Assembly: GCA_964447605.1 (NCBI GenBank)
Contig: CAYUTA010000056.1
Location: 1 to 16,917, forward strand
DNA: 16,917 nucleotides
Reading direction: 5' to 3'
From: CAYUTA01 sp964447605
GTDB lineage: Bacteria; Bacillota; Clostridia; Christensenellales; CAG-138
Position numbers and translations under genes: made by a program. Of the stretch, positions 15,115-16,917 are shown piece after piece. Numbering within the stretch: position 1 is the stretch's first letter; every line of letters begins with the position of its first letter. The notes beneath the pieces are model-generated. The model saw only the letters and a program-made list of their open reading frames with translations. It did not search any database and was not told where the DNA came from.

Positions 15115-15294
15115 ATGACCAGGCCCGATCAAATGCAGCATCGCACCATTCGTAATCTTCTGTTCTGGCTGCAAACAGGGTTTATGCAAGACAAGATCGT
15201 TTTTGCAGGCTGCAATGATGCAATCAAGTACAAAAGCAATCTCGTTGAACTACTCGGAGAACTCATTTCTCTAATTGATTCGGCGGATAAATAA
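15115..15294 (+). CDS. Small 59-residue protein of the element, unknown function
   Basis: The ATG at 15115 has GGATGGTGA about 6 bp upstream, and a possible promoter TTGCCA-18 bp-TACAAT (15053-15082) precedes it. The product (MTRPDQMQHRTIRNLLFWLQ at the start) looks like a soluble helical protein, with a C-terminal leucine-rich helix (LVELLGELISLID). It is divergent from int, and its last 32 bp overlap the end of the small gene on the opposite strand. I do not recognise it. An excisionase/directionality factor or a regulator is conceivable from size and position only. Confidence 0.5.
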   Translation: MTRPDQMQHRTIRNLLFWLQTGFMQDKIVFAGCNDAIKYKSNLVELLGELISLIDSADK

Positions 15295-15514
15295 GCTCCC
15301 GCGAATCCCGGCAAGGGTTCTGCGTGTACAAGTCGCACACATATTCCATGCATGCCTTGCATCTTTCGCTGCCGTTTGCCTGTTCACACCCTCTAGTCCA
15401 CGCAGGTAAGATTGATTTGCTATTTTCGCATGCGACCGTTACCTCCATGTCATACTCATCCATATGTGTATAACAGCATACATGCGCGGTTGCCGGAAAC
15501 ACTCTCTTTTCCAT
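15263..15514 (-). CDS. Small cysteine-rich protein of the element, unknown function
   Basis: The ATG at 15514 directly follows GGAGAAGG, preferable to the TTG at 15529. The 83-residue product has nine cysteines: a CC pair, AC, GC, a C-x2-C (CKAC) and further singles at VC and PC. This suggests a small zinc-binding domain. It lies 37 bp after immA on the same strand and is probably cotranscribed with it. Its 3' end overlaps the convergent small gene by 32 bp. I do not recognise the family. Confidence 0.55.
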   Translation of the reverse strand: MEKRVFPATAHVCCYTHMDEYDMEVTVACENSKSILPAWTRGCEQANGSERCKACMEYVCDLYTQNPCRDSRELIYPPNQLEK

Positions 15515-15551
15515 ACCTTCTCCAATCAAAATTGATCTCCGTTACTGCGTC

Positions 15552-15959
15552 CTAAACATATTCACGCCCGCAATATAGTTCCATTGCTTTTTCTGCGAAC
15601 CACTGCGTCACACCAAACCATTCCGCAAAATCATAGACGGTGCAACACCCGTGGCATAACGCATCCGTTACTTCTTCCCACGGCATGAGTTCATGGATAG
15701 CCCATGCATCGGCCTGCCGTTCGTGCTTGCCACGCACATCGAGCGGAGCATACACGTTGTAAAACGAGCCGGTCATGCAGTGACCCAATTCGTGTGCGGC
15801 ATGCACTCTTGCTTCTGTTTGATGGCATTCCAGCTTCGTATCCAAAGCAAACGCACATGCGCCATCATCAAGCCGCGTCGATAAGGAGCCGTTCAATGGC
15901 AGGTCTGTATACTCAAACTCAATGCCGTTAGCCTCCGCAATGGAAAGCAAAGAAGTCAT
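15552..15959 (-). CDS. ImmA/IrrE-type zinc metallopeptidase
   Basis: The 135-residue protein has the zinc motif HELGH at 56-60, within the family context ARVHAAHELGHCMTGSFY, and a downstream ERQADAWAIHELMP segment supplying the third ligand. In ICEBs1-like elements, ImmA cleaves the repressor ImmR when the element is induced by DNA damage or cell-cell signals. Its ATG overlaps the TGA of the upstream repressor gene (ATGA), which strongly supports the same pairing here. It is slightly shorter than some ImmA proteins. Proteolysis of this particular repressor is inferred. Confidence 0.92.
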   Translation of the reverse strand: MTSLLSIAEANGIEFEYTDLPLNGSLSTRLDDGACAFALDTKLECHQTEARVHAAHELGHCMTGSFYNVYAPLDVRGKHERQADAWAIHELMPWEEVTDALCHGCCTVYDFAEWFGVTQWFAEKAMELYCGREYV

Positions 15960-16276
15960 TTCTTATGCTTCTCCTTAATGTACATTGCATACCTGCGCGC
16001 TTCGTCCCACATTTCAGGAGTGACCTCTCCGTCACCACCGAACAATGCAACTTGGATATCATCATCAGTCGGCTGAACACGATCTTTTCGCCCCATTATA
16101 TAGTCAACCGACACATCAAAAAAATCTGCAACACGAGCCAGCTTGTCTGATGATGGCGCGCTTTTATCCCATTTTCCAATAGTACCGTTTCCAAGTCCAA
16201 GTTCAATTTCCAACATTGTAATGCTGATGCCCCGCATATCAGCAAGCGCTCGTATCCTTTCTTTAACAGATTCCAT
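15956..16276 (-). CDS. ImmR-like HTH (XRE) repressor
   Basis: The 106-residue protein has an N-terminal XRE helix-turn-helix domain (about residues 4-62: ERIRALADMRGISITMLEIE, then a recognition-helix region NGTIGKWDKSAPSSDKLARV and VSVDYIMGR). An acidic C-terminal part follows that probably mediates dimerisation and is the likely protease target. It should repress the element's rightward genes. The ATG at 16276 has no clear Shine-Dalgarno sequence, and no alternative upstream start exists before an in-frame TAG. The operators and promoters just upstream suggest autoregulation. It overlaps immA by 4 bp. Confidence 0.92.
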   Translation of the reverse strand: MESVKERIRALADMRGISITMLEIELGLGNGTIGKWDKSAPSSDKLARVADFFDVSVDYIMGRKDRVQPTDDDIQVALFGGDGEVTPEMWDEARRYAMYIKEKHKK

Positions 16277-16278
16277 TT

Positions 16279-16440
16279 TTCTATCAACCGAATCGAAAAA
16301 ATTCTATCATTTCCCATTGATAACGAAAATTATCTATACTATACTGTGGTAGATAGAGAGTTTTCTATCTTTGCAATGGGAAAGAGACGTATTCGGTTGC
16401 CCTCTAACACAATCATAGAATATTTTCTCTTTCAAGTCAA
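16279..16440. promoter_or_regulatory. Operator region with two promoters facing each other
   Basis: The leftward promoter for the repressor operon is on the minus strand: TTGACT (16440-16435), 17 bp, TATGAT (16417-16412). The rightward promoter is TTGATA (16317-16322), 17 bp, TATACT (16340-16345). Their starts (about 16405 leftward, 16352 rightward) give transcripts overlapping by about 50 nt. Repeats in the region include GATAA-N6-TTATC (16319-16334), overlapping the rightward promoter; AGATAGA-N6-TCTATCT (16351-16370), at its start; TATCA-N8-TGATA (16305-16322); and two TTCTATCA copies (16279-16286, 16302-16309). These are the probable repressor operators. Confidence 0.75.
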
Positions 16441-16452
16441 TCACAATTAGTG

Positions 16453-16581
16453 GTGAGCAAAACGAACCTTGAAGGCAGGATAAGGAAAAACGAGCAAGCG
16501 GAGAAGGACAAAACCGCTGTCAAACCAGACATTGAGGGCAAAGGAAAGCAGGCGGTCGTCGCCAGATGGCCAACTATTTGA
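16453..16581 (+). CDS. Doubtful 42-codon ORF after the rightward promoter
   Basis: A GTG start at 16453 opens a short lysine-rich reading (VSKTNLEGRIRKNEQAEKDK at the start) ending at TGA 16579. It lies about 100 bp downstream of the rightward promoter, where an early gene of the element would be expected, but has no clear ribosome site. It may be the stump of a gene cut by the transposon beside it, or simply non-coding sequence of the transposon end. Confidence 0.22.
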   Translation: MSKTNLEGRIRKNEQAEKDKTAVKPDIEGKGKQAVVARWPTI

Positions 16582-16593
16582 TTGTCCGACCGA

Positions 16594-16917
16594 TTAAGCG
16601 ATTCTCCTGGTCGATTTCAAACAACGGTAAGACTGTTTGGATTGGGTGATCACGGCAGCGGCAGCAAGAGCAAGCAAAGCGATGTGCGCAATGGAGTTGA
16701 GGTTTTGTGCGGCAGCAAAGCTGCGTACCCAAAGGCGCTCTTGCCCGGCGGCCTTGAAGCGGGAATTGTAACGTTCACACTCCGTGCGCAAGGCATACAC
16801 GGACTTGAATGGGATACAGGTACGATCAATGGAAAGCCGATAGTCGTCGGGAAGCGTGATGTATTAGAGTGTGTATCCAAAAGGATATTTGAGTGAAGCG
16901 TCGAATATAAATACAGA
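16594..16917 (-). pseudogene. Transposase gene, C-terminal part with an in-frame stop, running off the right edge
   Basis: Minus-strand reading from 16863 to 16594 gives a transposase C-terminus: YITLPDDYRL, then SVYALRTECERYNSRFKAAG, QERLWVRSFAAAQNLN, and a hydrophobic end. I know this pattern from DDE transposases of Clostridial insertion sequences, but cannot name the IS family. An in-frame TAA at 16866-16864 interrupts the frame. Reading through it, the frame stays open to the window edge, so the gene is probably inactivated by a nonsense mutation rather than simply truncated. It lies just beyond the rightward operator of the element, so the insertion may have split off its downstream genes. 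Confidence 0.78.

Noticed and set aside
1..16917. CRISPR array, rRNA genes, toxin-antitoxin or defence system
   Set aside because: No regularly spaced repeats, rRNA motifs, or recognisable toxin or defence domains were seen.

Overview
The window looks like chromosomal DNA from an anaerobic, fairly GC-rich member of the Bacillota (class Clostridia; species not identifiable from sequence alone). Supporting signs are two T-box leaders, an rpsF-ssb-rpsR operon, a reverse-type rubrerythrin, a eukaryote-type isoleucyl-tRNA synthetase, and consensus TTGACA/TATAAT-like promoters with 17-bp spacers.

Layout. (1) 1-296, minus strand: promoter and T-box leader with intrinsic terminator, controlling a gene beyond the left edge. 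(2) 518-4877, minus strand: a promoter, a leader of about 480 nt ending in a T-box and terminator, ileS, then a DUF554 membrane protein 10 bp downstream. (3) 4905-5765, minus strand: a secreted BspA-type leucine-rich-repeat protein with its own promoter. (4) 5881-7124, plus strand: rpsF-ssb-rpsR with a clear promoter and a leader hairpin. (5) 7391-8706, minus strand: reverse rubrerythrin and deoC, overlapping by 4 bp. (6) 8825-10264, plus strand: membrane-anchored penicillin-binding D-Ala-D-Ala carboxypeptidase. (7) about 10342-12438, minus strand: decayed fragment of a very large phage/conjugative-element polyprotein, with two HExxH motifs and a frame change at a C7 run. (8) 12662-13402, plus strand: a lipoprotein with a chagasin-type protease-inhibitor motif and an unrecognised C-terminal half. 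(9) 13650 to the right edge: one end of an integrated element. It begins at a 45-nt 3' fragment of tRNA-Pro(CGG). Then come repeats that look like recombinase binding sites, a tyrosine integrase, two small ORFs, an ImmA-type metallopeptidase, an ImmR-type repressor, an operator region with two promoters facing each other, and a broken transposase gene running off the edge.

The host genes are routine housekeeping functions. The mobile end has the logic of an ICEBs1-type element: the repressor and protease control excision and transfer genes, and the integrase acts at a tRNA gene. It is visibly more AT-rich than its surroundings. The most interesting features are the face-to-face promoter/operator switch, the structured attachment site, the double-zincin polyprotein relic, the two-domain inhibitor lipoprotein and the unusually long ileS leader.
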